Shown in pieces: positions 1 to 7,678 of a DNA stretch of 46,998 nt. The stretch is from Bradyrhizobium oropedii (GTDB taxonomy: Bacteria > Pseudomonadota > Alphaproteobacteria > Rhizobiales > Xanthobacteraceae): positions 1 to 46,998 of the forward strand of contig NZ_JACMYO010000051.1 of assembly GCF_020889685.1 (NCBI RefSeq), in the 5' to 3' direction. Every line of letters starts with the position of its first letter. Position 1 is the first letter of the stretch. The notes under the pieces were generated by a model. The model ran no database searches and was not told where the DNA came from. It worked only from the letters and a program-made list of their open reading frames with translations. The translations under genes were made by a program, and so were the position numbers.

Positions 1-339
1 TTTCGCAGGGACGACAGCTGTGGTTGCTGTGAAAGCAGTCTACGCCGTGGGCGGCGGGGGGCAGCGGCCAATTTAGCCACCAGCATTCGCGCCCGGCGAA
101 CTCGCCATTGCCAAACCTCGCATTGACCGTGCGGCCATGGCCGGGCACAGCGTGCGGGCGGTGTCGTTGAACGGTTGCAAGAGCCGAAGGAGATACCGCC
201 GGATCGGATTTTGCAGTGCAGCAATGACGGAATCGGCCCCTGCTAAAGGGGCAATGGCAATCGTCGGTGCTTGTCTGTAATGGTGCGACCGGATGTCCCG
301 GGGCCGGTGTTCGTGCTCCGCAATTACGCGGGAGGAAAC
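1..339. other. Intergenic region upstream of dctP
   Basis: No convincing gene is seen here. Open frames on the minus strand run through from the antisense of dctP and have no recognisable protein content. The region should hold the promoter of the dctPQM operon, but I see no clear sigma-70 or sigma-54 element. The only clear signal is the GGAGG Shine-Dalgarno at 331-335 in front of dctP. Confidence 0.5.
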
Positions 340-1344
340 ATGCGTAAACTCATTTTGGCTGCGGCGTCGATCGCGGCCTTGACCTTTGTCGGGCAGGCCT
401 CGGCGCAGTCGCCGATCGTCCTCAAGTTCAGCCACGTGGTGGCATCGGATACGCCGAAGGGCAAGGCGGCCGACAAGTTCAAGGAACTCGCCGAGAAGTA
501 CACCGGCGGCAAGGTGAAGGTCGAGGTGTATCCGAACTCGACGCTCTACAAGGACAAGGAAGAGCTCGAGGCGCTGCAGCTCGGCGCCGTGCAGATGCTG
601 GCGCCATCGAACTCGAAGTTCGGCCCGATCGGCATCAAGGAGTTCGAAGTCTTCGATCTGCCCTACATCCTCCCCGACCTGAAATCGCTGCGCAAGGTGA
701 CCGATGGCCCGCTCGGCGCCCAGCTGCTCAAGAAGCTGGATTCCAAGGGCATGATCGGTCTCGCCTATTGGGACAACGGCTTTAAGCAGATGAGCGCCAA
801 CAAGAAGCTGGTCGCGCCATCCGACTACAAGGGGCTCAAGTTCCGCATCCAGTCGTCGAAGGTGCTGGAAGCCCAGTTCCGCGCGCTCGGTGCGATCCCG
901 CAGGTGATGGCGTTCTCCGACGTCTACCAGGCGCTGCAGACCGGCGTGGTCGACGGCCAGGAGAACACCTGGTCGAACATCTACACCCAGAAAATGCATG
1001 AGGTGCAGAAGTACGCCACCGTCACCAATCACGGCTATATCGGCTACGTCGTGGTCGTGAACAAGAAGTTCTGGGACGGCCTGCCGGCCGATATCCGCGA
1101 CGAGCTCTCCAAGGCGATGAAGGAAGCGACCGAGTTCGGCAACAGCCAGTCGGCCAAGGAAAACGAGGACGCGCTCGCCGAGATCAAGAAGGCCGGCAAG
1201 ACCGAGATCGTCGCCTTGACGCCGGAGCAGGATGAGGCGATGCGCAAGGCGATGATGCCGGTCTACAAGGACGTGGCGTCGCGCGTCGGCCAGCCGCTGA
1301 TCGACGAATTCCTGAAGGAAACGGGCCGCAGCCCGATGAACTAG
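340..1344 (+). CDS. dctP: TRAP transporter substrate-binding protein, DctP family
   Basis: Periplasmic solute receptor of a tripartite ATP-independent transporter, probably for C4-dicarboxylates or a related carboxylate. I chose the ATG at 340 because GGAGG lies 5 bases before it and because it gives a clean signal peptide (residues 1-22, MRKL start, hydrophobic core, cut near GQASA-QS); an upstream in-frame start at 271 would bury the signal. The mature protein of about 310 residues has the family hallmarks: an N-terminal KFSH strand, the region KGLKFRIQSS with the conserved carboxylate-binding Arg, and DVYQALQTGVVDGQENTW. Genes for the small and large permease subunits follow on the same strand. 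Substrate identity is inferred from the family only. Confidence 0.93.
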   Translation: MRKLILAAASIAALTFVGQASAQSPIVLKFSHVVASDTPKGKAADKFKELAEKYTGGKVKVEVYPNSTLYKDKEELEALQLGAVQMLAPSNSKFGPIGIKEFEVFDLPYILPDLKSLRKVTDGPLGAQLLKKLDSKGMIGLAYWDNGFKQMSANKKLVAPSDYKGLKFRIQSSKVLEAQFRALGAIPQVMAFSDVYQALQTGVVDGQENTWSNIYTQKMHEVQKYATVTNHGYIGYVVVVNKKFWDGLPADIRDELSKAMKEATEFGNSQSAKENEDALAEIKKAGKTEIVALTPEQDEAMRKAMMPVYKDVASRVGQPLIDEFLKETGRSPMN

Positions 1345-1345
1345 G

Positions 1346-1390
1346 GCATGATCCGGAACACTGGACTGCGGTTTTCTGGATAGACCATGC
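1346..1390. repeat. Palindromic intergenic repeat, copy 1
   Basis: This imperfect palindrome starts GCATGATCCGGAA and ends GACCATGC, with a GCGGTTTTC core. It is a diverged copy of the element at 3362-3406. It lies directly after the dctP stop codon. The element resembles a dispersed palindromic repeat I associate with Bradyrhizobium intergenic regions; that link is from memory. It can fold into a hairpin and may stabilise the dctP mRNA end. Confidence 0.65.
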
Positions 1391-1429
1391 TCAGCAAAAC
1401 GCGGATCTGAACCGCAAATCTAACGAATG

Positions 1430-1454
1430 CCGCGGCCACGTGAGGCCGCGGTTT
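1430..1454 (+). terminator. GC-rich hairpin between dctP and dctQ
   Basis: A perfect 8-bp stem, CCGCGGCC / GGCCGCGG, with a 6-base loop (ACGTGA), is followed by only three T residues. It sits between the receptor and permease genes. TRAP operons often make more receptor than permease, so a partial terminator or an mRNA-stabilising stem here is plausible. It is too weak in U residues to be called a full terminator. Confidence 0.5.
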
Positions 1455-1500
1455 GGGTGCCGTGGCCGGTTGCCGCATCAGGCCATGACAGGGGAGATCA

Positions 1501-2073
1501 ATGCTGCTTAAAATTCTGGACCGGCTCGAGGAAATCATCATCGCGAGCCTGATGGGCGCTGCGACGCTCCTGACCTTCGTCACGGTCGTGCACCGCTTTT
1601 TGGTCGACGTTCCCGTGCTCTATCCGTACCTGTTCGGCATCAACCTCGCATGGTCGCAGGAACTCTGCATCTACATGTTCATCTGGATGGCGAAGTTCGG
1701 CGCCGCATATGGCGTGCGCACCGGCATCCATGTCGGCGTCGACGTGCTGATCAATCGCCTCAATGACGCCTGGCGCAAGCGCACCATCACTTTCGGCCTG
1801 CTCGGCGGCGCGCTGTTCACCGCGATCGTCGGCACCATGGGCGCCAAGTTCGTGTTCGAACTGATGCACACCGACCAGGTCTCGCCGGACATGGAGATCC
1901 CGAGCTGGATCGTCTACGCCTGCATCCCGCTCGGCTCCTACCTGATGTGCTTCCGCTTCCTGCAAGTGTGCTGGAACTACTGGTGGACCGACGAGCTGCC
2001 ACATCATGACGCCTCGCATGTCGACGGCGTCGAGACCAGCAAGACTGCGCCTGTCGCGCTTGGAGAAGCGTGA
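1501..2073 (+). CDS. dctQ: TRAP transporter small permease, DctQ family
   Basis: Small integral membrane subunit (190 residues) that pairs with the large permease DctM. The start at 1501 has GGGGAGATCA directly before it. Four hydrophobic segments are seen (about residues 13-35, 50-70, 90-115 and 130-155), and WSQELCIYMFIWMAKFGAAYGVRTGIHVGVD is the characteristic DctQ core (first half WSQELCIYMFIWM, second half with RTGIHVGVD). Its stop TGA overlaps the start of the next gene (TGATG at 2071-2075), so the two permease subunits are translationally coupled. Confidence 0.92.
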   Translation: MLLKILDRLEEIIIASLMGAATLLTFVTVVHRFLVDVPVLYPYLFGINLAWSQELCIYMFIWMAKFGAAYGVRTGIHVGVDVLINRLNDAWRKRTITFGLLGGALFTAIVGTMGAKFVFELMHTDQVSPDMEIPSWIVYACIPLGSYLMCFRFLQVCWNYWWTDELPHHDASHVDGVETSKTAPVALGEA

Positions 2074-3356
2074 TGAGCGCCGCACTTATCTTCGGACTGC
2101 TGTTTGCCCTGATGCTGACGGGCATGCCGATCTCGATTTCGCTCGGCCTGACCGTGCTCACCTTCCTGTTCACGATGACCGAGGTGCCGATCGAGAGCGT
2201 CGGCCTGAAACTGTTTTCGGGCCTCGACAATTTCGGCATCATGGCGATCCCGTTCTTCATCCTGGCCGGCACCTTCCTGACTCGCGGCGGCGTCGCGCGG
2301 CGGATGATCGCGTTCACGACCTCATTAGTGGGGCATCTACCGGGCGGCCTTGGGCTGGCCGGCGTTGCGGCCTGCGCGATGTTTGCGGCGATCTCGGGCT
2401 CGAGTGTCGCCACTGTGGTCGCGATCGGCTCGATCATGATGCCGGCGATGGTCGATCACGGCTATCCGAAGCGGTTCGGCGTCGGCGTGATCTCGACCTC
2501 GGGCGCGCTCGGCATTCTGGTGCCGCCCTCGATCATCCTGGTGCTGTACGGCGTCTCGACCAACACTTCGATCGGTGCGCTGTTCATGGCCGGCATCGTG
2601 CCGGGCGTCCTGCTTGCGCTAATGCTGGCGGCGGTGACCTTCTTCGTCGCCCAGCGCAACGGCTATCCGAAGATGCCGCGCGCGACCATCGGCCAGCAGT
2701 TCACCGCCTTCCGCGAAAGCATCTGGGGTCTCTCGCTGATCGCGATTGTGCTCGGCGGCATCTATGGCGGCATCTTCACGCCGACGGAAGCAGCCGCGGT
2801 CGCCGCGACCTACGCCTTCTTCATCACCGTGTTCGTCTACAAGGAGCTGAAGCTCTCCGAGGTGCCGAAGGTGCTGTTGCAGGCGGCGAGCATGAGCTCG
2901 ATGCTGCTCTACATCATCACCAACGCGGTGCTGTTCTCGTTCCTGATGACGCATGAGCAGATCCCGCAGGAGATGGCGGCCTGGATCATCGACAAGAACT
3001 TCTCGGTGTGGATGTTCCTGCTGGTCGTCAACGTCATCCTGCTGCTCGCCGGCAACGTGATGGACCCGTCGTCGATCCTCCTGATCATGGCGCCGATCCT
3101 GTTTCCGCTGGCGACCAAGCTCGGTGTGCATCCGGTGCATCTCGGCATCCTGATGATCGTCAACACCGAGGTCGGGCTGTGCCATCCGCCTGTTGGCCTT
3201 AACCTCTATATCGCGAGCAGTATTGCCAAGATGGGTATCAGCGAGATCACGATCTCGGTGCTGCCGTGGCTGTGCGCGATGCTGGTGTTCCTCGGCCTGA
3301 TCACTTACGTGCCGGAGATCTCGCTGTGGCTGCCGCGGCTGCTCGGAATGATCTGA
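2073..3356 (+). CDS. dctM: TRAP transporter large permease, DctM family
   Basis: Large membrane subunit (427 residues) that carries out sodium-coupled solute transport. About 12 hydrophobic segments run through the whole length. Family motifs include FGIMAIPFFILAG near residue 53, AAISGSSVATVVAIG near residue 105, LGILVPPSIILVLYG near residue 145, IYGGIFTPTEAAAVA near residue 230 and MDPSSILLIMAPILFP near residue 330. I chose the ATG at 2073, which overlaps the dctQ stop; a GTG one codon upstream is also possible. Full length for the family, with no sign of damage. Confidence 0.94.
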   Translation: MSAALIFGLLFALMLTGMPISISLGLTVLTFLFTMTEVPIESVGLKLFSGLDNFGIMAIPFFILAGTFLTRGGVARRMIAFTTSLVGHLPGGLGLAGVAACAMFAAISGSSVATVVAIGSIMMPAMVDHGYPKRFGVGVISTSGALGILVPPSIILVLYGVSTNTSIGALFMAGIVPGVLLALMLAAVTFFVAQRNGYPKMPRATIGQQFTAFRESIWGLSLIAIVLGGIYGGIFTPTEAAAVAATYAFFITVFVYKELKLSEVPKVLLQAASMSSMLLYIITNAVLFSFLMTHEQIPQEMAAWIIDKNFSVWMFLLVVNVILLLAGNVMDPSSILLIMAPILFPLATKLGVHPVHLGILMIVNTEVGLCHPPVGLNLYIASSIAKMGISEITISVLPWLCAMLVFLGLITYVPEISLWLPRLLGMI

Positions 3357-3361
3357 CGCAC

Positions 3362-3406
3362 GCATGATCCGGAAAAGTGTGCAGCGGTTTTCCGATGAGA
3401 TCATGC
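3362..3406. repeat. Palindromic intergenic repeat, copy 2
   Basis: A better-preserved copy of the element at 1346-1390. The outer arms are GCATGATC and GATCATGC; the inner arms are CCGGAAAA and TTTTCCG. It lies 5 bases after the dctM stop and can form a long hairpin. The two copies bracket dctQM, which is compatible with processing of the operon mRNA, or simply with a dispersed mobile repeat. Confidence 0.75.
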
Positions 3407-3566
3407 GTAACAACAAGAAATCCAGAGCGCGACCTCGCGCTTTGGATGTTTCTGACGGGCAATGAAGCGGATTACATCTTGGTAAGACAGGTCTCTCTGT
3501 CCAATCCGTAAGTTGAAGGCAGCAGCAGGCGGTATCATCTTCGAGCAACCTTCAAAGGAGGTTCGG

Positions 3567-4148
3567 ATGAATAAAGTTCTGCTCGCCGGCGTCGCGGCGC
3601 TCACGATTGCCGGTTCGACTGCGGCCTATGCCCAGCATCGTCCCTGGTTCCACGGCCATATGCGGATGAGCGCCGAGGATCGCGCCGCCTTCCTCGACGC
3701 GCGCATCGCCGCGGTGCACGCCGGGCTGAAGCTCACCGCCGATCAGGAAAAGCTGTGGCCGCCGGTCGAGGCCGCGGTGCGTGACTTCGCCAAGATGCGG
3801 ATCGATCGCGCCAATGCGCGGATGGCCGTCGAGAAGACCGACGCGGACAAGGCCGACAAGCCGGATGATCCGATCGCGCGTCTGCGTGAGCGCGCCGACA
3901 ACATGGCGGCGACCGCGACGTCGCTGAAGAAAATCGCCGATGCCGCCGACCCCCTCTACAAGACGCTCGACGACAACCAGAAGCGGCGGCTCACCCTGCT
4001 CACCCACATGGAAGGCCGCGGATTCGGCGCCGAGGGCTGGCGCCGCCACCGCCTCGAGCGCGGCATGGACCGCTGGGAACGCGGCGGCCGCGACCACCAT
4101 TTCGACCACGATGACGGGCCGGATCAGGAGCGCTCGGGCCGGCTCTGA
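3567..4148 (+). CDS. Periplasmic Spy/CpxP-like LTxxQ-motif protein
   Basis: Secreted 193-residue protein. ATG 3567 follows a strong AAAGGAGG (3555-3562) and opens a signal peptide (residues 1-22, ending AAYAQH). The helical body carries an LTADQEKLW motif (LTxxQ family) and a second, weaker copy near LDDNQKRRLTLL. Proteins of this family act as envelope-stress chaperones or metal-responsive proteins. The last 40 residues are unusually rich in His, Arg and Asp (RRHRLERG, HHFDHDD), suggesting metal or surface binding. It stands alone between the TRAP operon and a strong terminator, so it is probably a single transcription unit. Confidence 0.8.
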   Translation: MNKVLLAGVAALTIAGSTAAYAQHRPWFHGHMRMSAEDRAAFLDARIAAVHAGLKLTADQEKLWPPVEAAVRDFAKMRIDRANARMAVEKTDADKADKPDDPIARLRERADNMAATATSLKKIADAADPLYKTLDDNQKRRLTLLTHMEGRGFGAEGWRRHRLERGMDRWERGGRDHHFDHDDGPDQERSGRL

Positions 4149-4181
4149 GCGCCAGTCGACGACGCTTTCCCCAAGCCCATG

Positions 4182-4208
4182 AAAGGCCGCCGGAATCCGG
4201 CGGCCTTT
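4182..4208. terminator. Perfect inverted-repeat terminator
   Basis: A perfect 12-bp stem, AAAGGCCGCCGG / CCGGCGGCCTTT, with a 3-base AAT loop lies 33 bases after the stop of the LTxxQ gene. The stem ends in TTT on both strands, so it could end transcription from either side. No gene on the minus strand reads into it. Confidence 0.8.
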
Positions 4209-4324
4209 CGGCTGTCGGGAGGGTTCGCAAAAGTCGGGAAAACTTGCGCCAGCTTGCTGGACATAGCGGAATCGCTTTGCTAAACGACGGCCTCTCTTGC
4301 GAGGGTCATTTCCGGACGAGTTCC

Positions 4325-4400
<76 letters not shown>

Positions 4401-4436
4401 ATCCTCTCAACGAGTTAGCAGGGATACGAGGTCGTC

Positions 4437-4470
4437 ATTCTGACAACGTGTCACCTGCTTATTCTGACAA
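4437..4470. repeat. Direct repeat pair ATTCTGACAA beside the tRNA
   Basis: Two identical 10-base direct repeats (4437-4446 and 4461-4470), 24 bases start to start, lie 36 bases after the tRNA 3-prime end and run into the last codons of the integrase gene. Position and spacing suit arm-type integrase binding sites at the attL end. I found no third copy at the far side of the island. Confidence 0.45.
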
Positions 4471-5688
4471 ATTCCCCCTATCCGTTCTCGCGTTCAGTCG
4501 TTTGCGCCCGGCGATCTGCCGCTGCGCGTCGGTCTCCTTCGCGTACCGGAGCAAGGCGGCGGTACTCTTGTGGCCCCCCAGCGCACGCATCTGTGCGTCG
4601 GTCAACCCGGAGTTCGCGCCGTCTGTATGTCCTCCGTGCCGGAAGGTCGTGAAGGTGATGTCGTCAGGGAGGCCAGCGAGGCGGCAGATTCGACGTACCT
4701 CGGCCTGGACGTAGCGCATGGGGTTCCGGCCGCCCGTCATCCAGGGAAGATGGACTTTCTTCCGGCGGTCGGCGTTGTCGCGCATCACGACCAGTGTTCC
4801 CGTACGCTTCGCTACTTCGAGCCGAGCCGTCATCTCGGGCCAGAGAGCAGTGCCGTCGGTGTCGAACAGGGGAACGGCTACCTTCTCGGTCTTCCTGTTC
4901 TTGTGGTGCCAGGCCAGAACATGGTCCTGCCGGTCGGCAGGGCGGTAATCCGACCATGCGAAGCGACCGAAGATGTCCTCCTCGCGCACCAGCCAATAGA
5001 ACGCGATCATTGCCGCGGTGCCCAGCGACGGGGTGCCGTCGGCGTCGGCCGCGGTTACGAACTGGATCAATTCGGGTAGCGTTGCCGCTCTGTTTTGCTT
5101 GGGCTCATATTCGATCTCGAGCCCTTTGAACGGGTTTGCCGTCGGCACCACCGTCGGATGGGCGCGATGCGCGACGTCCCATGCGCGCTTGCAAACGGTC
5201 ATGGATAGCAGGGCGCTCCTGTGCCGTGTCTTTCCGTTCGAGCCCACCTTCAGCTTCTCGTACAACCGATCGACGGCATGGGCATCGATGCTCTTGATGT
5301 GTAGAGCTCCGAACCGGCGTCCATCCTTGAGGGAGTACCCCGCCACATCATTCAGCGCGCGGTCGTAGCTGGCTTGAGTGCGGGCTGGGCGGTTGGTGAA
5401 CTTCTTGCTGGATCGATATGCGGCAACGAGCCAATCGAACGACCCCACTATGGCGCGAGGCCTCCTGAAGTCATCGGTAGCACCACCGGTCCGCCAGCTG
5501 TCGAACGCAGGATTCAGGAATTCGTCGCATCGTGCCTTCGCTGCGCCGTAGTCGGTCCCAAGCGCCTCGCTGGTGATCGGGTAGTCGCGTTTTCGCGCCC
5601 AGGACGGCGCGTTCCAGTAATAGCGTAAGCCGCTCGCGGTCTGCTTGGCCTCCATGTAGTCGGGCCAGCCTGGTGGTTTGCGTTTCAT
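4459..5688 (-). CDS. Tyrosine-type site-specific recombinase (integrase)
   Basis: 409-residue phage/ICE-type integrase. The N-terminal part (to about 195) holds the arm-binding and core-binding (SAM-like) regions, and the C-terminal part the catalytic domain. Visible active-site residues are R235 (LVREEDI), R350 (TTFRHGG), H373 (LGGHKST) and the nucleophile Y382 (LRYAK); K264 or K267 in the HHKNRKTEK hairpin may be the catalytic Lys. The usual His three residues before the second Arg is Thr (T347), a variant box. The start ATG overlaps the stop of the upstream excisionase-like gene (ATGA, 5688-5685), so the two are coupled. It abuts tRNA-Lys, its probable target. Catalytically it looks intact. 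Confidence 0.9.
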   Translation of the reverse strand: MKRKPPGWPDYMEAKQTASGLRYYWNAPSWARKRDYPITSEALGTDYGAAKARCDEFLNPAFDSWRTGGATDDFRRPRAIVGSFDWLVAAYRSSKKFTNRPARTQASYDRALNDVAGYSLKDGRRFGALHIKSIDAHAVDRLYEKLKVGSNGKTRHRSALLSMTVCKRAWDVAHRAHPTVVPTANPFKGLEIEYEPKQNRAATLPELIQFVTAADADGTPSLGTAAMIAFYWLVREEDIFGRFAWSDYRPADRQDHVLAWHHKNRKTEKVAVPLFDTDGTALWPEMTARLEVAKRTGTLVVMRDNADRRKKVHLPWMTGGRNPMRYVQAEVRRICRLAGLPDDITFTTFRHGGHTDGANSGLTDAQMRALGGHKSTAALLRYAKETDAQRQIAGRKRLNARTDRGNLSE

Positions 5689-5942
5689 CCGATCAGCGCC
5701 GCTGCATCTTCAGATTCTAGGCGATCATGCTGCAGCCCGTGACGGTGGGCAATGCTGGCGTCCAGCTTGTGGCGGTGCCATTTTGGATGGGAGCCTTTCT
5801 CGCGCCTTGGAGGCGGATACACGCCTCTCGAAACCTTTGCGAGAAATGCCTCTACGCTCGGCTCGTCGCAGTAAGCCGCAGCTGTCTCGGCCCTCATCTC
5901 CAGAGGCCAAGCTCCAACCGGCATTGCGACAGGGCGCGCCAT
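5685..5942 (-). CDS. Small excisionase-like DNA-binding protein
   Basis: 85-residue basic protein translated just ahead of the integrase, with a 4-base ATGA overlap. The ATG at 5942 has AAGGA 9 bases upstream; a longer open frame to 6116 has no protein-like content. The middle part (MRAETAAAYCDEPSVEAFL...RGVYPPP...KWHRHKLD) has the layout of a MerR/AlpA-like winged helix: a helix-turn-helix followed by a wing ending in a W/H-rich strand. Proteins of this kind next to integrases act as recombination directionality factors or as int regulators. The function is inferred from motif shape and context. Confidence 0.7.
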   Translation of the reverse strand: MARPVAMPVGAWPLEMRAETAAAYCDEPSVEAFLAKVSRGVYPPPRREKGSHPKWHRHKLDASIAHRHGLQHDRLESEDAAALIG

Positions 5943-5961
5943 ACGCTTGTCCTTGAAAACT

Positions 5962-6192
5962 CTATCCCGCGGCTTTCGACCGTGCTGCGGCCCAAGCGAT
6001 CGGATCGGCTTCCCACGCCAGCACCTCAGACCTCCGCCAGCCCGGCGTGTGGGGAGCGAGCGCGACCCTGTTGGGAAAGAGGCCGGCGATCTCCGCGCGT
6101 TTCCTTGCGCGATCACTCACCGGGTGGACTTTCTCAACTTCGCTTTTCAGCATGAAGTTGGGTTCAGCCTGAGTGGTCATCAGTCGTCTCAT
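5962..6192 (-). CDS. AlpA-family phage-type regulator
   Basis: Small DNA-binding protein, 76 residues from the ATG chosen here. The core MLKSEVEKVHPVSDRARKR followed by FPNRVALAPHTPGWRRSEVLAWEADPIAW matches the AlpA pattern (helix-turn-helix, then FP..V.L....GW...EV..W). Such proteins activate int or act as excision factors. It ends 19 bases before the excisionase-like gene and is the first gene of a three-gene operon with int. The start is uncertain: GTG 6276, ATG 6192 and ATG 6180 are all in frame and none has a clear Shine-Dalgarno. The repeat array at 6320-6441 lies directly upstream. Confidence 0.72.
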   Translation of the reverse strand: MRRLMTTQAEPNFMLKSEVEKVHPVSDRARKRAEIAGLFPNRVALAPHTPGWRRSEVLAWEADPIAWAAARSKAAG

Positions 6193-6319
6193 CCATTGGT
6201 CGAAGGGTCGTTTAGTGTCTGCGGTCAATACTAGGCGCTCGGGGGCGAAATGGTATTTTTTCCTAGTGTTGTCCACATGAAAAAGACAAATAGATGTTTG
6301 TTATCAGGTGGTTACCTAC

Positions 6320-6441
6320 CAGTTCGGTACTGGTTCGGTAACTGCGGAGAAACGGTTCGGTTGCACTGGAGAAGAGGTTCGGTATTGGTGGGGAAGTAGT
6401 TCGGTACAAGTAGGGGAGCGGTTCGGTGGTGGTGGGGAAGC
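6320..6441 (+). repeat. Iteron-like tandem array, exact 22-bp period
   Basis: The core GTTCGGT occurs at 6322, 6333, 6355, 6377, 6399 and 6421. The last five are exactly 22 bases apart and the first is offset by 11, one helical turn. The full unit is bipartite: (A/G)GTTCGGT, 4-5 variable bases, then TGGGGAAG or close variants (TGCGGAGA, TGGAGAAG, TGGGGAAG, TAGGGGAG, TGGGGAAG). All sites therefore face the same side of the helix. The array fills the divergent space between the AlpA/int operon and the HsdR stump. Such iterons bind initiators, partition proteins or phased repressors. Confidence 0.85.
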
Positions 6442-6526
6442 GGTGGTAATGATATTGAACGAGAAGTGGTGCGCATAAGACGGCACAACTCTTTGAGCTG
6501 ATGACTGAATTGGCAGTGGTTGCTTG

Positions 6527-7423
6527 ATGGGGGTTTCGAGCAATTTTGATTTTCTTGCGGTGCAGGACGAGCGTCTTGCGCGGCTGGGCGCGTTGGCCGA
6601 GCGCTATTTCTTCGATGACGCCCCATCGACACTGATCAAGCTGCGGCAGCTCGGCGAATTCCTCACCAAGGAGGTCGCAGCCCGGCACGGTCTTCTGCCG
6701 TCCAGCACTGCGACTTTCGACGAGGTGCTGCGGACTCTGAAAGTTCGAGGTGTGCTACCGACCGAGGTCGCGAACCTCCTTTTCCACCTGAAGCGCGTTG
6801 GTAATGCTGCGGCTCACGAGAATGTAGGCTCGACAGCAGATGCGCTCGCTGCGCTGAAGATTGCGCGCGGTGCGGCCGTATGGTTCCACCAGAGCTATGG
6901 TGGTCGGCCGAACTACCGGCCCGGTCCATTTGTCCCCCCAACGCCTCCTGTTGACGCCACGGTCGCTCTCAAAGCCGAACTGGAAGAGCTGCGGAAGGTG
7001 GTCAGCGTCAGCTCCGATGAGGCAGCGAAAGCATTGCTTGCGTATCGGGACGCAGAAGACGCGCGCCTGAAGGCGATCTCGGAAGCAGAAGCATACCGGC
7101 AGGACAAGGAATTCTGGGAGACCTATGCCGCCGAAACCGAGGCCGGCATGCGAAGGACCGAGGCCGCATTGAAGGCGGCCCAAGCTGCGGCGGAGGCCGC
7201 ACCGCCACAGCAGCTCGATCTCCTGGCGCAGCTCGCCAACCGGCAGGCACAACAGGTCGAGCTCGACGAGGCGACCACGCGCGTCCTGATCGACGAGCAG
7301 CTCCGCGCCGCTGGTTGGACTGTCGACAGCCGTAAGCTGCGGCACGCAGCCGGCACGCGGCCGCAGTCAGGGCACGCGATAGCGATCGCCGAATGGCCGA
7401 CCGACAGCGGTCCCGTCGATTAG
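6527..7423 (+). pseudogene. Truncated type I restriction HsdR (N-terminal stump)
   Basis: 298 residues that match only the front of DUF4145-type HsdR proteins, which are normally around 1,100 residues. The visible parts are the DUF4145-like start (NFDFLAVQDERLARLGALAE...TLIKLRQLGEFLTKEVA...GNAAAHE), a long coiled coil (about 140-235), then the entry to the nuclease domain (DEATTRVLIDEQLRAAGW...AIAEWPTDSG). The frame stops exactly where the PD-(D/E)XK core would begin, so nuclease, DEAD/DEAH motor and C-terminal domains are missing. No hsdM or hsdS is present. It cannot restrict DNA; a residual role for the N-terminal part is possible but unsupported. The start is the ATG after a TTG at 6524. 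Confidence 0.72.
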
Positions 7424-7678
7424 ATTCGATGGCACAGGTCGATCACGTGCCCGTCGTAGAATGGGATAATTGGGCGAGCAAAACGGACAATCCTGTTCCG
7501 CCCTTCGCGGGAGGGTACCGCTTGCTGCAGAATTAGAATCGGATTGTCCGGGCGGGGAGCGATGTGCTCCCTAGCCAGGCTTCGCCTGGGCCGCCGTGTT
7601 CCTTGCCGTGAACAGTATCTGCTTCGCAGCGCTATCGCGCCCTCCGTACCGGAGCGTCTTTCGCCGCCTGACGATTGG
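7424..7678. other. Island/core junction region
   Basis: No gene recognised. The right end of the integrated element should be here, between the HsdR stump and ccoS, but I find no copy of the tRNA-Lys 3-prime end. Two small hairpins occur at 7555-7571 (GGGAGC/GCTCCC) and 7575-7589 (CCAGGC/GCCTGG). They lie downstream of ccoS on the minus strand and could end the cco transcript, although neither has a T tract. Confidence 0.4.

Noticed and set aside
73..1032. A 319-codon minus-strand frame opposite dctP
   Set aside because: His/Arg/Leu-rich antisense translation; dctP is unambiguous.
6320..6441. Repeat array as a CRISPR
   Set aside because: The unit is 22 bases with no unique spacers of constant length, no leader and no cas genes; it is a tandem iteron-like array.
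7424..7678. Continuation of HsdR in another frame
   Set aside because: No nuclease (VEAK-like) or helicase motifs in any frame; only short fragments such as a 36-codon frame without a known pattern.
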